From assembly GCA_022457155.1 (NCBI GenBank), contig JAJGOT010000309.1, positions 822,501 through 886,500 on the forward strand: a stretch of 64,000 nt of DNA, written 5' to 3'. Positions 36,612 to 50,490 of this stretch are shown here, piece by piece. Position 1 is the first letter of the stretch; each line of letters starts with the position of its first letter. Source of the stretch: Cladopsammia gracilis. Lineage: Eukaryota > Cnidaria > Anthozoa > Scleractinia > Dendrophylliidae. The notes below the pieces were generated by a model. That model was not told the DNA's origin. It saw only the letters and a list, made by a program, of their open reading frames with translations, and made no database searches. A program made the position numbers and the translations under genes.

Positions 36612-38115
36612 GCGCATTAAGCGAGATTTCGAAGTCGAGTACTAAAAAAGGGACAAAAGTTGTTAACAAAATTTTGTGGACTTTTGTCCGGGGGGGTTTC
36701 TTGTTCCTTCTTTATAGAAGCTATATTAGGGCATTGAGGATATGGTTGGTTAAAGCGGTTAGGATTTCAAGAAGGGCGTCACATACTGCCACTAAAATGT
36801 TTGGGGAGCACCCCCGGACCCATTGTTAATTTCCCTAGGGTATTGGGATGTCAGAACTTGTGATGAACTTGTCATATCTCACATTACGTTACCGCAAAGG
36901 TATTAGTCCTTGTTAACTTTCGATATCTCACGTTACCTATCAGTTTCAATCATTTGTCGTAAAGCCATTATAGCTACTTTAAAAGGGTAAAAATAGGTTA
37001 AATGCGTTTTCTTGGGAAACGTAGTTTGAGAATTTCACGGTGTATTTTACTAATGGAGAGGTTATAAGAAAGTTAAATGGGACAGGAAAGTTTGTGTGTT
37101 AATATGAGCGGTATGGCAGAGCAAAATAGCATGAACTTTGCGTTTTTTTCTATTGAGTTGTGGTTACACATACCTTGGGTTTGGGGCCTTCCCTAGGGTT
37201 AATGGCTTGGGTTCGGTTTATCTCAGGTTTCATCTTACCCTTGGGGATGCGGTTACACAGTAAAAGACTCCCCAGGGTAAAATATAATAAGATATGAGTT
37301 CACTGACACTGCAGTTTACGCGCGAAAACGTACAGATCGACATGGATGACACGAATCGAGATCTTGTAAGTTTAATTTCAGTCATTCTCCTGCTTATCAT
37401 TTGATAAATATAACAATCCGGCATTTTTTTTTGCGAGAAAGCACCGAAGAAGACGCCTTCAACTACGCTATCTTCAAGGTTTGTCGGCGTTTTATTTACA
37501 TTTAGGAGCTCGCCACGAACTTGCTCGTCGCCAAGGAGGGCTTGGGTATTTCCACGACCACAGAATTGGTTTCAGCAACTTCTAAATAACAATGCACTCG
37601 ATCACTGGTGGAAAGAAAATTTTAGAGTTACAAGTAAGCGTGCAATTAACCAAGCGTATCAGAGGTCAACTCAGCAGCAGACGATTTCCTGTATTAGCTA
37701 CGTTCTGCATTATGATTGGCCAAGCGGTTTGATTGTGCAATAGTATGGTAAACATGTCATAGTTGTGTTGATTTTTATCTCGCATTAAACGAGATTTCGG
37801 AGTCAGTCGAAAAAAGGGACAAAAGTTGTTAACAAAATTTTGTGGACTTTTGTCCGGGGGGGTTTCTTCTTTCTTCTTTATAGAAGCTATATTAGGGCAT
37901 TGAGGATATGGTTGGTTAAAGCGGTTAGGATTTCAAGAAGGGCGTCACATACCGTCACTAAAATTTTTGAGGAACACCCCCCGGTCCTATTGTTAATTTC
38001 CCTAGGGTATTGAAATGTCATGAACTTGTCATGTCTTACGTTACCTCACCACAAAGGTATTACAGTTCTTATTAAGTTTCGATATCTCACGTTAGGTATC
38101 AATCTTTCAAATTTG
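36612..38115. repeat. Direct repeat pair (about 36612-36990 and 37781-38115) with a third partial copy at 41970-42226
   Basis: Both copies share GGGACAAAAGTTGTTAACAA, GGGGGGGTTTCTT and TTAAAGCGGTTAGGATTTCA. The third copy shares the CATATCTCACATTACGTTAC block and the following 200 bases with 36851-37141. No ORF seen. Confidence 0.8.
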
Positions 38116-38395
38116 TTTTTAAGTTTATGTGTCCTGGACGTTCTACGCTGTTTGCGTTTTATGCTTTTTGTTTCCTGTGTGGATGTGTCGGAGACGTTCT
38201 ACGCTCTTTGCGTCTTATGCTTTAGAAATTTCTTTGTCCGCTTTTTGAGGTTTATAGCAGAGTTGTTTTTCAACTGTTTTAGAGCTGACCTCATCGCCTG
38301 ACAGATTGTACATGTTTCTTATCTAAACCACAGAAACAACAATGTTGAGGTGTCATGATTATGCAATAGTATGCAAGAGAGGTGAGATTTTGCCT

Positions 38396-38961
38396 ATTCT
38401 TGGTTTTCACGTGACGTCATCAAAATTCTAACTTTGAAACTACGGACTTTGGGAAGGTGTGCGTTAGATATTGTTTACAAGCCGGTCCAGCTAGTCTGCA
38501 CACAAAATTTCATCGGATTCCGTTTTTTACTTCCGGAGTTACAGCTGAAGTAATTTGTGTCACGCAACACAAGTCACGTTTTTTGCCGAGTTGAAATTCA
38601 ACAAAATGTCCTTTCATGTTTCACTCTGTGTATGCCAGCATGTTAAATAAGTTGATATCTTTGCAAATCAAAGGAAACTAGGCAATATTTCCATTCATAA
38701 TGTGCCTTTTAGGGCACTCGTAATTTGGCCGCCATGTTGGTGTCCATCTACATGGGCACCAACATGGCGGCCCCATACATTTACTGTACGATATCGCGCA
38801 CATTGATTCGCTCATATTTCAGCCGGAAAACCAACAATCCGTCTCAAATTTACCCACATAACACAATTTTAAGCGTTCTTTGCGATTCCCTGGACCATTT
38901 GGCATTTCGAAGTGTATTTACGGAAATATTTTCAGTCACGTGACAGGTGAAAACCAAGAAT
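38396..38961. mobile_element. Foldback/MITE element with inner palindrome
   Basis: Ends ATTCTTGGTTTTCACGTGAC and complement. An inner palindrome GGCCGCCATGTTGGTG lies at about 38729-38774. Confidence 0.75.
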
Positions 38962-39099
38962 TCAGCTAACTAAAAATGTTTCGGTTTGATTACGCAAGAG
39001 TATGCATTACGGTTTGATTATGCAATAGTACGCAAAAGACGTAATAATTTTGCTGATTTTGTTAACAAAGTTTATCAAGCAAGCATTTTAAGAAGAATT

Positions 39100-39826
39100 T
39101 TTCGCCGTGTCTAAATGCCCGGCAGCCGGGCACGGTCTCAAATAGACTAAATGCCCGGCAGTCAGAAATTTTCACAAAATTTTCACTGAATGGCTCTTTC
39201 AAACCTTTTGAGAGTATTTGATGTTCGTTGAGAAATGTCAAGCGATTCCAAAAATTATTTTGCTTTTCCATTTGACGAAATATCCAAGCTTGACATTTCT
39301 AAACGAACATCGAATGCTCTAAAAAGGTTTGAAAGAGCCTTTCAGTGAAAATTCTATGAAAATTTCTCACTGCCGGGCATTTAGTCTATTTCAGACCGTG
39401 CCAGGTAGTCTGCAGAAATGTTCTTAGTGTCGTAAACATAGCGATCTTATAGTATACCGAAGCTTGAATATTTCGTCAACTGGAAAATCGAAATAATTTT
39501 GGGAATCGCTTGGTAATTCTAAACGAACTTTACTAAAGAGGTTTGAGTGAGACGTTCAGTCGAAATTCTGTGAAAATTTCTGACTGCGAGTCTCAGCAGA
39601 AATTTTCTAAGTGTCGAGAACATAGCGATCTTATGGTATGCCCAAGCTTGGATATTTCGTCAACTGGAAAAGCAAAATAATTTTTGGAAGCGCTTGACAT
39701 TTCTAAACGAACATCGAATACTCTCAAAAGGTTTGAAAGAGCCATTCATTGAAAATTTTGTGAAAATTTCTGTTTGCCGGGCATTTAGTCTATTTAAGAC
39801 CGTTCCCGGCTGCCGGGTATTTAGAT
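39100..39826. mobile_element. Foldback repeat with AAATGCCCGGCAG termini
   Basis: Left arm about 39100-39300, right arm about 39640-39826, inverted to each other. Two further internal copies of the arm (about 39270-39410 and 39460-39600) are in the right-arm orientation. Confidence 0.75.
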
Positions 39827-39962
39827 GCAATTTCATTCGAAACGTACTCTCCACTCCTAAAACCAAAAAATATGAACACTTTTTACAAGAATTAACTTCA
39901 AATAGCAATCAAATACAAACCAATTCATTTCTTAAACTTAAAAGGATCCATTTAATCCCTAA

Positions 39963-40497
39963 TACCTTATTACATGAAATTTTGGCGACACTTAAATTTA
40001 GCGAATTTAGCGATTTTTCTAAAAATCGCTAAATTAAAATGCACCAAAATTAAGTGTCGCTAAATTTAAATCGTCGCTAAATTAAAGTGAGTACAATATG
40101 AAATTCCGCCATCTGGTCAGTTTCACACAATAATGCTGTTTGACGGTCGATCATGACGTGTATCAGATGTCTCGTGCACACTAAAAGGAGCACAGACATT
40201 GTGTGAAAATGTAGATATGAATGAGGACAGCATTAAGATTATGATATTATTTTGTTTTTATCGCATTAAAGTGATTTAAATGAAGCTATTGACGTTTATG
40301 ATTTCATTACATAGATGTTCTATTATCGTCGTAAAAGTTTTGAATAAATTCGCCAAAGTTTCAGTTCGTGAAATCGCGAAAATTAAGTGACTTATGTTCC
40401 AAAATGTACGAAAAATCGCTAAATTAAAGTGCCGCTAAATATGGATTTTTCAAAATCGCTAAATTAACGTGTCGCCAAAATTTCATGTAATAAGGTA
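39963..40497. mobile_element. MITE with TACCTTATTACATGAAATTT termini
   Basis: Inverted ends of about 45 bases. Inside are many copies of AAATCGCTAAATTAA in both orientations. Confidence 0.85.
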
Positions 40498-41969
40498 GTT
40501 ACATGGCAGTTAGCAAACAGATGACACCGGAAATACAAAACTCTCGACTTGAAAATAAAAAACAGACAAATAGTATATATTCGCAAATAGCCCATTCATA
40601 ATTACCTTATGCAGCCATTTCTTTTTAAACCCTCCACATACCAAAAAATCAATCTCCGCTTAGCTTTGCAAAAAATTCCACATCGATCTCGATACAAACA
40701 CACAACAGCGTTAAATTAATCCTTCAAAAACCATTGAAAGGTAGCTAATTAGTCCATCACAGACATACCGCTAATCGATACCGGAAAACGTAGATATTTC
40801 GGCCCTCCCACAACTAAACAAGTTTCAACAAAATATTGCACATCACACAACATTTAATAAAGCAATCTTAAACAATTTGTCAATGTTGCTAACCCTTACA
40901 TTTAAAAGCGATTTCCGACAACCCATCTTTAATTCATCTTCATTTTCTTTCAACTTACCAATTAAACGTTATATAAAAACACAGACCTAGGGATTGTCTT
41001 ATCAAACATATCAATCAAAATATAAAAGGTATCTCCGCAATGCCGCAATGTTCTTACTTAAAACGATTTACACCTTTTCAGTTCAAAAACAAAAGAGAGT
41101 AATCACTAATTTTTCCGTCAAGCTGTAAATCTAATTTTAAGACAAATTCGCCGACAACTGCACAAAAAAGTGCTTTTCAAACACTACGAACAATGTCTGT
41201 CTTGAATACCAAAAAATAAAACAATAAGGTAAAACCTAAATCTTTTAACAATATACACATTCTGCAATTTCTTACGACAAAAAATATTGCGAAAACGTTA
41301 TTATAGTAAGCCCATTGACTAACTATAACATGCCATATGTGCAAGCTGAACCTTCATCTTTCACGCAATCGGCACACCCTTTTATCGCGCAAATAGACAC
41401 ATGACTAAGCAACACCACAGCTATCCTTAAAATAACAAACAAGTGGCTACAAGTATAAACTCGATGAAACTTTAGCACGTTTCGAAATCTTATCATAACT
41501 TAAATGACACGCACTATTTAGAGTTTCTTAATATAGTCCTCCTTATTTTAAAGAACATTGTAATTGAATTTCGATGATGCCTCAACTGAAAAAACATTCA
41601 CTTACACTCATAATAATATCACGTTATTCCGTTCTACATAAAATCTTTGTCCCGTATGTACGCTTTGAAAAAATTGAATATTCAATTTTACCCTCCCCCC
41701 CGTCACCCCCCACACTGAAAAAAGACAAGACGACCCAAAATAACATCGAACTGAAACAATTTTTTTCTAAAATCAAACAGGTGCCAGCAAAACAAAATCA
41801 CATAAATTGCGCCTTTCGCGCTCCATCATAGTCCGTGATTTAATGTGAACGCCGAGGAGAGAGAGAGAGCGGGGGGGGGGGGGGGGGGGGGTACAATTTA
41901 AGATAAGCATGTGTGCCGCCAGGGTTCTCAAGCCCTGACCCTATTAAGAGTAGAAAATCAAAAAAAATC
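40498..41969. other. Intergenic, nothing recognised; poly-G tract at 41871-41891
   Basis: Very AT-rich. A G run of about 20 bases follows a GAGAGA tract. No supportable gene. Confidence 0.5.
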
Positions 41970-42354
41970 AGAACTTGTCATGAACTTGTCATATCTCACA
42001 TTACGTTACCGCAAAGGCATTAAGTTCTTCTTAAGTTTCGATATCTCACGTTACCTATCAGCTTCAATCATTTATCGTAAAGCCAAAAATAGGTCAAATG
42101 CGTTTTTTTGGCAAACGCAGTTTGAGAATTTCACGGTGTATTTACGAATGGCGACGTTTTAAGAAAGTTAAATGGGACGGGAAAGTTTGTGTTTTAATAT
42201 GAGCGATATGGCAGAGCAAAATTTGCGTTTGTTCTAGTACGCCGGTGGCGGCTTAGAATTTTAAACATGAACGCTTATCAGCATAAGTGGAAAAGCGTTA
42301 TTTCCTGAATTATTCTAGAGCTCTCACGCAATGCAAGTATGAACGTCCCAGTAT

Positions 42355-45300
42355 GGGAATCCCGAAACGTCAAGTTGGATATCGAGTTCGAGTTCGAGTT
42401 GGACTTCGAGTTGGATTTCGAAATATGAAAAACTATAATCGATAAAAATCGACAGTCGAACCTCTCCTTACGGACACCTCTCTAATACGGATACCTCTCT
42501 ATTACGGACAGTTTCCTGTGTCCCGACAAAATTCGCACATATTTTCTTTAAAAAAGACCTCTATAATACGGACCCTCTCTAATACGGACAACGGACACTA
42601 AATTCGGTCCCAGAGAGCAAATTAATATAAACTTAACCTCTTTATCACGGACACTCCGGTGATCAGGTGATGATAGTTTGAGTAAGTAATACAATTTCCT
42701 GTTTGCGGTTACAAACATGTATCGCAAGACGTTTTCAGAATAGACCTTATCACGGTTTTTCCAAAATTTTATATGGGCCTGATAGCAATAATCCATCGAC
42801 ACTGCTGGGAAAAGCATCTCAAAAATAGTAAAATGGCCGAGTTTAAAAGCGATATCTTTTAAAATAATGGAGATATAGCTCCGCCAAGTCGGCAAATTTC
42901 ACAGACGTTTGTATCGCGCGGCCAAATATCTTGCCTACCGGTAGGCAAGAAATTTGGCCGCGCGGATCTGGATCAGTAAAATCCTGTACAAGATAAACTA
43001 GTAGTTTCCACTGGAAAGTGAAGTGCTGCGAGTAAAGCTTATTGCAGAAGAAGACTTGTTTGGAGATATCTCGTTAATTGCATGTACTTTAGATAGTGAA
43101 CAGATGAGCGACTTGATCTATTTTGCCATTGGATTAACTTGGCTAATATATATGCCGTTCGAACGGCAAAACCGCACGGCTACTGAACGGATGAACGCGA
43201 AGTATGAATAAAGCCGTTTCTGATGGCTCAAAACGGGAATTTTTGCAGAGATTAGCGACCTTTAATTCTCTCTCAATGTAATGTGCGACTCTGATGAAGA
43301 TAACGAATGGAAAAGCGGCAGAACCATCGACTATGGTCTAAGTAGAATTTCGAGGCGACTGGAGGCGTTGGAGCGATTTTACCCCCGATTTCCTTCGGTG
43401 GATCCGATCGGCTCGATGAGCGGAGTGCTGTCTCTTTCAGAGGGAGGACTGAAACAGTTGAACTAAAAATCGCTGGAATCGCGAATCGACCGCACAACCG
43501 CTGACTGAGACACAAGTAAACACACAAAGAAGTTCAGATGAACCAGTTTTATTCAAATATCGTTCCTAATTTTACGCTCAAACTCGAAGTGAATTTTCCC
43601 AATACAAATCCTTATAATTTCGCTATTACGCCATTTACCACGACGTTTATCACTTGAGCTTAGGCTACCTGTGCTGCCAGATGGTACGTTGTGACAAAAG
43701 GCAGTATCTTCTCGTGACCTTTTTTCTTTTGTGTAAGTGCCGATTGTCTAGAGGCAAAGAGACCTTTCTATGATGTTTTCTGGGTAACCCCGTGATTTGA
43801 GGCGTTGTTTGAATTTTAAAACGCTCTCTTCAAATGTTTTCTTTTTTATGAAGAGTTAGTTCTAAGCAATCTTATTGCTTTCGCCTTTAATGAATCCATA
43901 TTTTACGCCTTTACGCCTGGTGGGTGGCGTGAGACGATGTGTGTACTGAAAGGTCTCGGTCGGCTTGTAGTGAGTGTTGATATCCAAGATGGAATCTTTT
44001 GTGAATCTTTTCCCTTTATTAAAACACTGTGGTGACAATCTAGATAAATGCTGTTTTCTTTTCTTTTTTTTTTAATTTTTCTCGATTTTTTTCCTACTAA
44101 CTCGAAATCCAACTCGAAGTCCAACTCGAAGTCCAACTCGAAGTCCAACTCGAACTCGAACTCGAACTCGAACTCGAAGTCCAACTCGAGGTATCATTAC
44201 TACTGAACCTACCTGCCCGGGGTTACCCAGAAAACATCAAGGTGTCTTTGCCTCTAGACAATCGGCACTTACACAAAAGAAAAAAGGTCACGAGAGGATA
44301 CTGCCTTTTGTCACAACGTACCATCTGGCAGCACAGGTAGCCTAAGCTCAAGTGATAAACGTCGTGGTAAATGGCGTAATAGCGAAATTATAAGGATTTG
44401 TATTGGGAAAATTCACTTCGAGTTTGAGCGTAAAATTAGGAACGATATTTGAATAAAACTGGTTCATCTGAACTTCTTTGTGTGTTTACTTGTGTCTCAG
44501 TGAGTGGTTTTGCGGTCGATTCGCGATTCCAGCGATTTTTAGTTCAACTGTTTCAGTCCTCCCTGTGAAAGAGACAGCACTCCGCTCATCGAGCCGATCG
44601 GATCCACCGAAGTAAATCGGCGGTAAAATCGCTCCAACGCCTCCAGTCGCCTCGAAATTCTACTTAGACCATAGTCGATAGTTCTGCTTTCCATTCGTTA
44701 TCTTCATCAGAGTCGCACATTACATTGAGAGGGAATTAAAGGTCGCTAATCTCTGCAAACTTTCCCGTTTTGAGCCATCAGAAACGGCTTTATTCATACT
44801 TCGCGTTCATCCGTTCAGTAGCCGTGCGGTTTTGCCGTTCGAACGGCATATATATTAGCCAAGTTAATCCAATGGCAAAATAGATCAAGTCGCTCATCTG
44901 TTCACTATCTAAAGTACATGCAATTAACGAGATATCTCCAAACAAGTCTTCTTCTGCAATAAGCTTTACTCGCAGCACTTCACTTTCCAATAGAAACTAC
45001 TAGTTTATCTTGTACAGGATTTTACTGATCCAGATCCGCGCGGCCAAATTTCTTGCCTACCGGTAGGCAAGATATTTGGCCGCGCGATACAAACGTCTGT
45101 GAAATTTGCCGACTTGGCGGAGCTATATCTCCATTATTTTAAAAGATATCGCTTTTAAACTCGGCCATTTTACTATTTTTGAGATGCTTTTCCCAGCAGT
45201 GTCGATGGATTATTGCTATCAGGCCCATATAAAATTTTGGAAAAACCGTGATAAGGTCTATTCTGAAAACGCCTTGCGATACATGTTTGTAACCACAAAC

Positions 45301-45736
45301 AGGAAATTGATTACTTACTCAAACTATCATCACCTGATCACCGGAGTGTCCGTGATAAAGAGGTTAAGTTTATATTAATTTGCTCTCTGGGACCGAACTT
45401 AGTGTCCGTTGTCCGTATTAGAGAGGGTCCGTATTATAGAAGTCTTTTTTAAAGGAAATATGTGAGAATTTTGTCGGGACACAGGAAACTGTCCGTAATA
45501 GAGAGGTGTCCGTATTACAGAGGTGTCCGTAAGGAGAGGTTCGACTGTCGATTTTTATCGATTATATTTTTTCATATTTGTATTTTGTTTTTTTAACTCG
45601 AAGTCCAACTCGAAGTCCAACTCGAAGTCCAACTCGAAATCCAACTCGAAGTCCAACTCGAAATCCAACTCGAAGTCCAACTCGAACTCGAACTCGAACT
45701 CGAACTCGATGTCCAACTCGACGTTTCGGGATTCCC
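42355..45736. mobile_element. 3.4 kb foldback (palindromic) element, arms about 1.45 kb
   Basis: GGGAATCCCGAAACGTC at the left and its complement at the right bound two long inverted arms (42355-43796 and 44214-45736) around a loop of about 0.4 kb. Each arm includes a TCGAGTTGGACTTCGAG-type tandem repeat, TACGGACACCTCT repeats of pogo-end type, a CCTACCGGTAGG palindrome, and two short frames present in both arms in opposite orientation (about 62 and 61 codons, 43023-43211 and 43281-43466). No transposase recognised. Confidence 0.88.
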
Positions 45737-48270
45737 TGCCATGATCTATCAAGAAACGAAAAATAATTATTATCAATTCGCTGTTCTGACTCAAATGAGT
45801 TCAGATTTTATATTCAAGTTCCGATGAATTTCATTGCATTCTCAAATGCTTGTTCATTTGGCTCGGATGGCTTTATGCCGGTGGATTTTCAAGATCAGTT
45901 GCTAAAACGCGCCACACTGTGAAAGAAATTTCCGGGAATATTTAAAATTTTACAAGATTTTGGTCTATTCTCTTGCCAAATAATGCCATTTCAATGTAAT
46001 CGATTTTTGTAACAGTTAGCGTAAACTTCGAGTTCTACGAAGGGTTCGAGTTTAATCAATTTTTGCATAACCGGAATTCAATTGGATAAAAATGTACGAC
46101 GATGAGTCGTGCACTTGCAATAAGCTGAGCGTGCAAGGCCTAGCCGTGTGGTTTTAACGCAATGAGAAGTTCGTAGACAATATAATAATTAAGGCCTTTA
46201 AAAATCAGTTGAAATCATTAATTCAAATGGATGGACTCAATACCTATTTAGTTTACTCTTAATTCAAAAGACAAATAGTATTGAAATATTTATGAAGAGG
46301 AATTTAACCGTTGCAACCCCTTAAAACTGTACTTATCTATATCCTTGGTGCACTGTATTAAATTTTTCTTAATAGGTTTTTAGAAGACTTACCTTCTACA
46401 TGCAGCTGAAAAAGCTAGGCTTAAACGTAACAGTCGCTAGACTGTCAAAAATGCCAACGAAGGTTTTAGCGAGCTCCACGCAGCTGTAAAGCGTAGCGAA
46501 TACAAGCTAAAATTACAGCCTTTACTGAGACACTTACGATACGACCAAAAACGGATCGCTGCATTCACCCCTCTCATAAAATAGAAGTCTGTATACAGGT
46601 GAACATTTCAAGTTCGTTTACCAACAGGTTGCAACTGAACTGACTGAAAATTCTAAAAACTGACAGGAATCTTCTGCGACACCTCCTTTCAACAACCTTG
46701 ACGGGCTTTTTTAATTTCGTTCCTATTACAAATTAAGTTATCGTCTCTTTCGTAGAAAAATACGTAAACATTGGGAACATCAAACTTTAAGAGGGTATAA
46801 AGGAAAAGTAACACACATCTGAACAGCGCCACCATTTTGGACGGCAATCTATCCGTTCCGATGTTAATCGCGTAACTCTTTCCTCCTTTCCGGTTCTAGA
46901 TTTCTGTTCGTGAAATGACCAGATTTTTTCCGGATATATAATTGATACTATCCATTAGATTATTACAATGGAACTCAATTCATTCTATAGGTGTCAGAAC
47001 ATTCACTGAAGCGTGATGCTTGAAGTTGTTTCTCGCGGTGAATTTGCCTGTAAAGAGCTGTAAACCCGGCGCAGCTTTTTCTCGACAGCTACAGTGAGCT
47101 TACTTTACCATTTTGTAAACAAGGCCAAACACACGACAAATTAATCTAGCACTGCTAAATGAGGGTGGTAATGGGGGTACCCAATTGTCAGTTAAGAAGA
47201 GGCTACACTGGTAGCCTATACTCATGCGCTTGTATAAAAAAAAATTATGTTTTTCTTTTTTAACTGCGTCACGCTGTCGGAAATCGGTTCATTTCAATAT
47301 TTTCATTCATTGATCTTATCAAGTGATTTAGCTTGACAAGTAGGAAATTACGTATATCAGTAAGGCTTTTAAATTTGCAAAGTTAAGATAAGATTACTTT
47401 AAAGGCCATGAGAATGACCAGAGTGAATGCGTTTTTGGGATTGGACTTAGAACAGCCTCTTTACGAAAATTATTCGACATTAGATTCTCATACAAAAACC
47501 ATAATTTCTCACCTGTCAAGATAGCTTCCAAAACCGTAATAAGGATCGTCAGTATTAAAGATGTCTGTTTGATACAGGATCGTACACAGAGAGTATGGGA
47601 AGGAAAAAAAATCGAAACTCACTGATGCTTGTGTCCAATAAAATACGGTGTGTCCACTTACTTTGGAGTCTGCTTAATACAGGTTTTAGTGTAATCAGAA
47701 ATCTTACTCATTTAATCTAACACTGAAAAGGGCTCGTGTGGTTAACCCCTGGGTCAACCCGCGTTCGCGTGCTAGGACAAAATGACGAAACAAAATACAC
47801 ACCATACCACCATCACTTGTCGCACTTCCCATTAGAAAAGGTAGCTCCATTTCCAACTGAGCCTTTGTAACAGCTTTCCCGTCGATCTTCTCTAATCGGA
47901 ACAACTTTAAATCAAACTCACCGAGTCCAAACTTTCCGCTTATTGTTTGATTATATGTCCATTGAATTGTGCTTTGTCATGTCAAACGGTATGCGACTTA
48001 TGTGTCATTCGAATGCCGATCCTTTGTCATCATCTCGATAAAAACTCAGAATAACTTTGACCACGCCACTCGACGCCATCACGGAGATCAAGGTCAACGC
48101 TCTACGACCCTGGTACCTTTCGCATATAATATCGGTTAATATGTCACCTGGTCACGCAGCGAGGCAGGTAAAAGTCACAAAATAGCTTTGCTGTTAGGAA
48201 AAAACTATGTTGCTTTTATTAACAACAACAATCGTTAATTTAGTATAATTAATAGAATGTCACTTAACTG
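45737..48270. other. Intergenic, nothing recognised
   Basis: No ORF with recognisable motifs; scattered AT-rich repeat debris. Confidence 0.45.
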
Positions 48271-48537
48271 TTACCGTATTTTCTCGATTAAACGCCGGGC
48301 CCCGAATAAACGCCGGGTATAATTGAGGAAGTTGTAAGTAAGCTCCTCAAACGTTTGTTTGTGGTATAATAAACTTAAGATTTAAGGGCAAGGTACAAGG
48401 CTGCCAAGAAAAACGAATAATAACCCTTTCTTAAAAAATGGCGGGCGAGAAAAAACTGCTGATACAAAGAAACGCCGGGTCCACAAGGCCAAGTTTGAAA
48501 TAAACGCCGGGGGCATTTAATAGAGAAAATACGGTAA
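48271..48537. mobile_element. MITE with TTACCGTATTTTCTCGATTA termini
   Basis: Inverted ends include AAACGCCGGG blocks on both sides and are flanked by TA-type termini. This is a common invertebrate Tc1/pogo-like MITE layout. Confidence 0.8.
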
Positions 48538-50084
48538 CTTTTCATTTATCAGTTAACTACTATATTTTTGGGCAATTGTCAGTTAACTGTTAACCCCATC
48601 AGCACCCTCCTAAATGCACTGGTATTCTGAATTTCACTTTTGCCGGAACGCAATTGGCATGAAAACAAAACGAAAAAACTCACGAGATAATAACGCCTTT
48701 TGTCACAACATTTCACCCACGACTGAAAAACCTTAAACAAATACTGATGAAAAATGGAGTTTCGTTCAAAACCAACCATTCCTGAAAACTATTTACAAAA
48801 CGCCGCCTAACACATCATACAAGACGTAAATCACTTAACGACACGACTCATAACAGCCAAACTTTGAAAGCTAATATAAATGCATCGCAACCGCAAAACC
48901 ACATAGCGGAGTCGGTGCAGGCCTGTCATGAACCTCATTTCGATCTAAGGGAAACTAAAAAAGTGACCGCCAGGAGTGGTGCCCTGTTTATCCGCTCCAG
49001 ACCCAATATTTTCTATATAAGTGTGTCCATAGCAGACGTGACCGAAAAATGACCACGTGATCACCATTTTCCCGCCATTTTTCACGTCAAAATATATAAA
49101 ACAGCAGACTTGATACTTTAGCTAACTACAAAACTTTCCGTTTCATTATGCAAGAGTAGGAACAGCAAAATACCATAAATTTTGACTTTCGTTCTATTTT
49201 CGAATACTGCTGGAGAGTTGAAAAAGAAATGGCTGATGGCGCGATGTCTGCTAAACATAGCTCAAATTGTCCTGGCATGGGGAAAGGCAGCTCTAGAGAA
49301 AAGACATGTTGTTACGGCCTCCTTCCATTAGATTCGGCAAATGTGAAGTTCAATGTTTGAATCGGGCCTTACTTTAAAGAATATTAAAGATTCAGTCACC
49401 ATTTGTTGTGTCAATTGATATTTTGATAATTAATATTAATGTCTCATCTGATCAGATATAAAGTCATTGCACGTGACGTATTATCGATGTGGGCTTTTAA
49501 TTGTTTTAAAATTGCGGCAATCTATTGTATTTGATTTAGAAAGTTTTTTCCATTGTCAAATATCCCAACAGAAAATAGACAATGAATAACTGAAAATGCA
49601 CTGTGTAAATTGAACCAACAACACATTTTCATCGTCAATTAGCTAGGAAGGCGGGAAAAGTCTTTCACTTTCATTTCCCTAACATCAAAATTATTTTCAT
49701 TCACACTCGTGATTCTTTGTTACTCATAACTTTTTTTGACTTGCACCAACATGAATTTTCAAACCAAGTTCTCTCAATCTTCTCTATCCTGCCAAGAACC
49801 ATATCCAGTTGACTACTGCGCCTCGCATTTTCTACATAATGTCTGATTCTACAACGCCATCTTTACCATATTTATTTTATATTTATTTTAGATTCTTCTT
49901 TTTTTTAACCTCATGTTTCAACGCATTAACGAGATGGCTTTAAGAGCCCTTTGATTAAATTAGTTTTAAATTTGTGTGATATAAAAAGCAACATCCAACA
50001 ACCCTGTGATGGATAATACAATTACAAGTGGTCGTAAAAGCTTTAAAAGACATGTACTGGTGCATAATACACCACCTAGTGCAC
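48538..50084. other. Intergenic, nothing recognised
   Basis: No gene or clear repeat supportable. Confidence 0.45.
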
Positions 50085-50163
50085 TATTTTCTTTTTTCAA
50101 CCTTCCGTAAGTGGACACTTACCCTTGGTCCCGAGGATGTCCGCTTACGGAAGGTTCGACTGT
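50085..50163. repeat. Pogo-like transposon end, inverted
   Basis: CTTCCGTAAGTGGACAC and GGAAGGTTCGACTGTA form a short hairpin ending in the same terminus as at 34751. Confidence 0.5.
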
Positions 50164-50490
50164 AATTGTTCAATAAATACTTTTATTATTATTACTAAAT
50201 GGCAAGAAACCATATACGAGAAAAGAATGGAAATGACGATACAAGTTCAATTTTAATGCAAAGCAGAAATCAGCGTATATTTTTTTAGTACAATATTTCA
50301 GCTGGTCAGTTATGTTATATTCAATAAAATATACAAGGAGAATTTCGCAATATCGAAAAATTTGCAATGTCTATCGGCAAGCGTAATAACCAGACGAAAT
50401 AATTTAGCACATTTGTTTCAATCTATCTGTTTAGTTTGCGTACTATTATGTGTTAATATTCCAAATGCTCTGTTAAATATATCTATCTAC

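Noticed and set aside
45523..45794. SNSK / FELD repeat protein
   Set aside because: Translation of the foldback element's tandem repeat; open in several frames on both strands.
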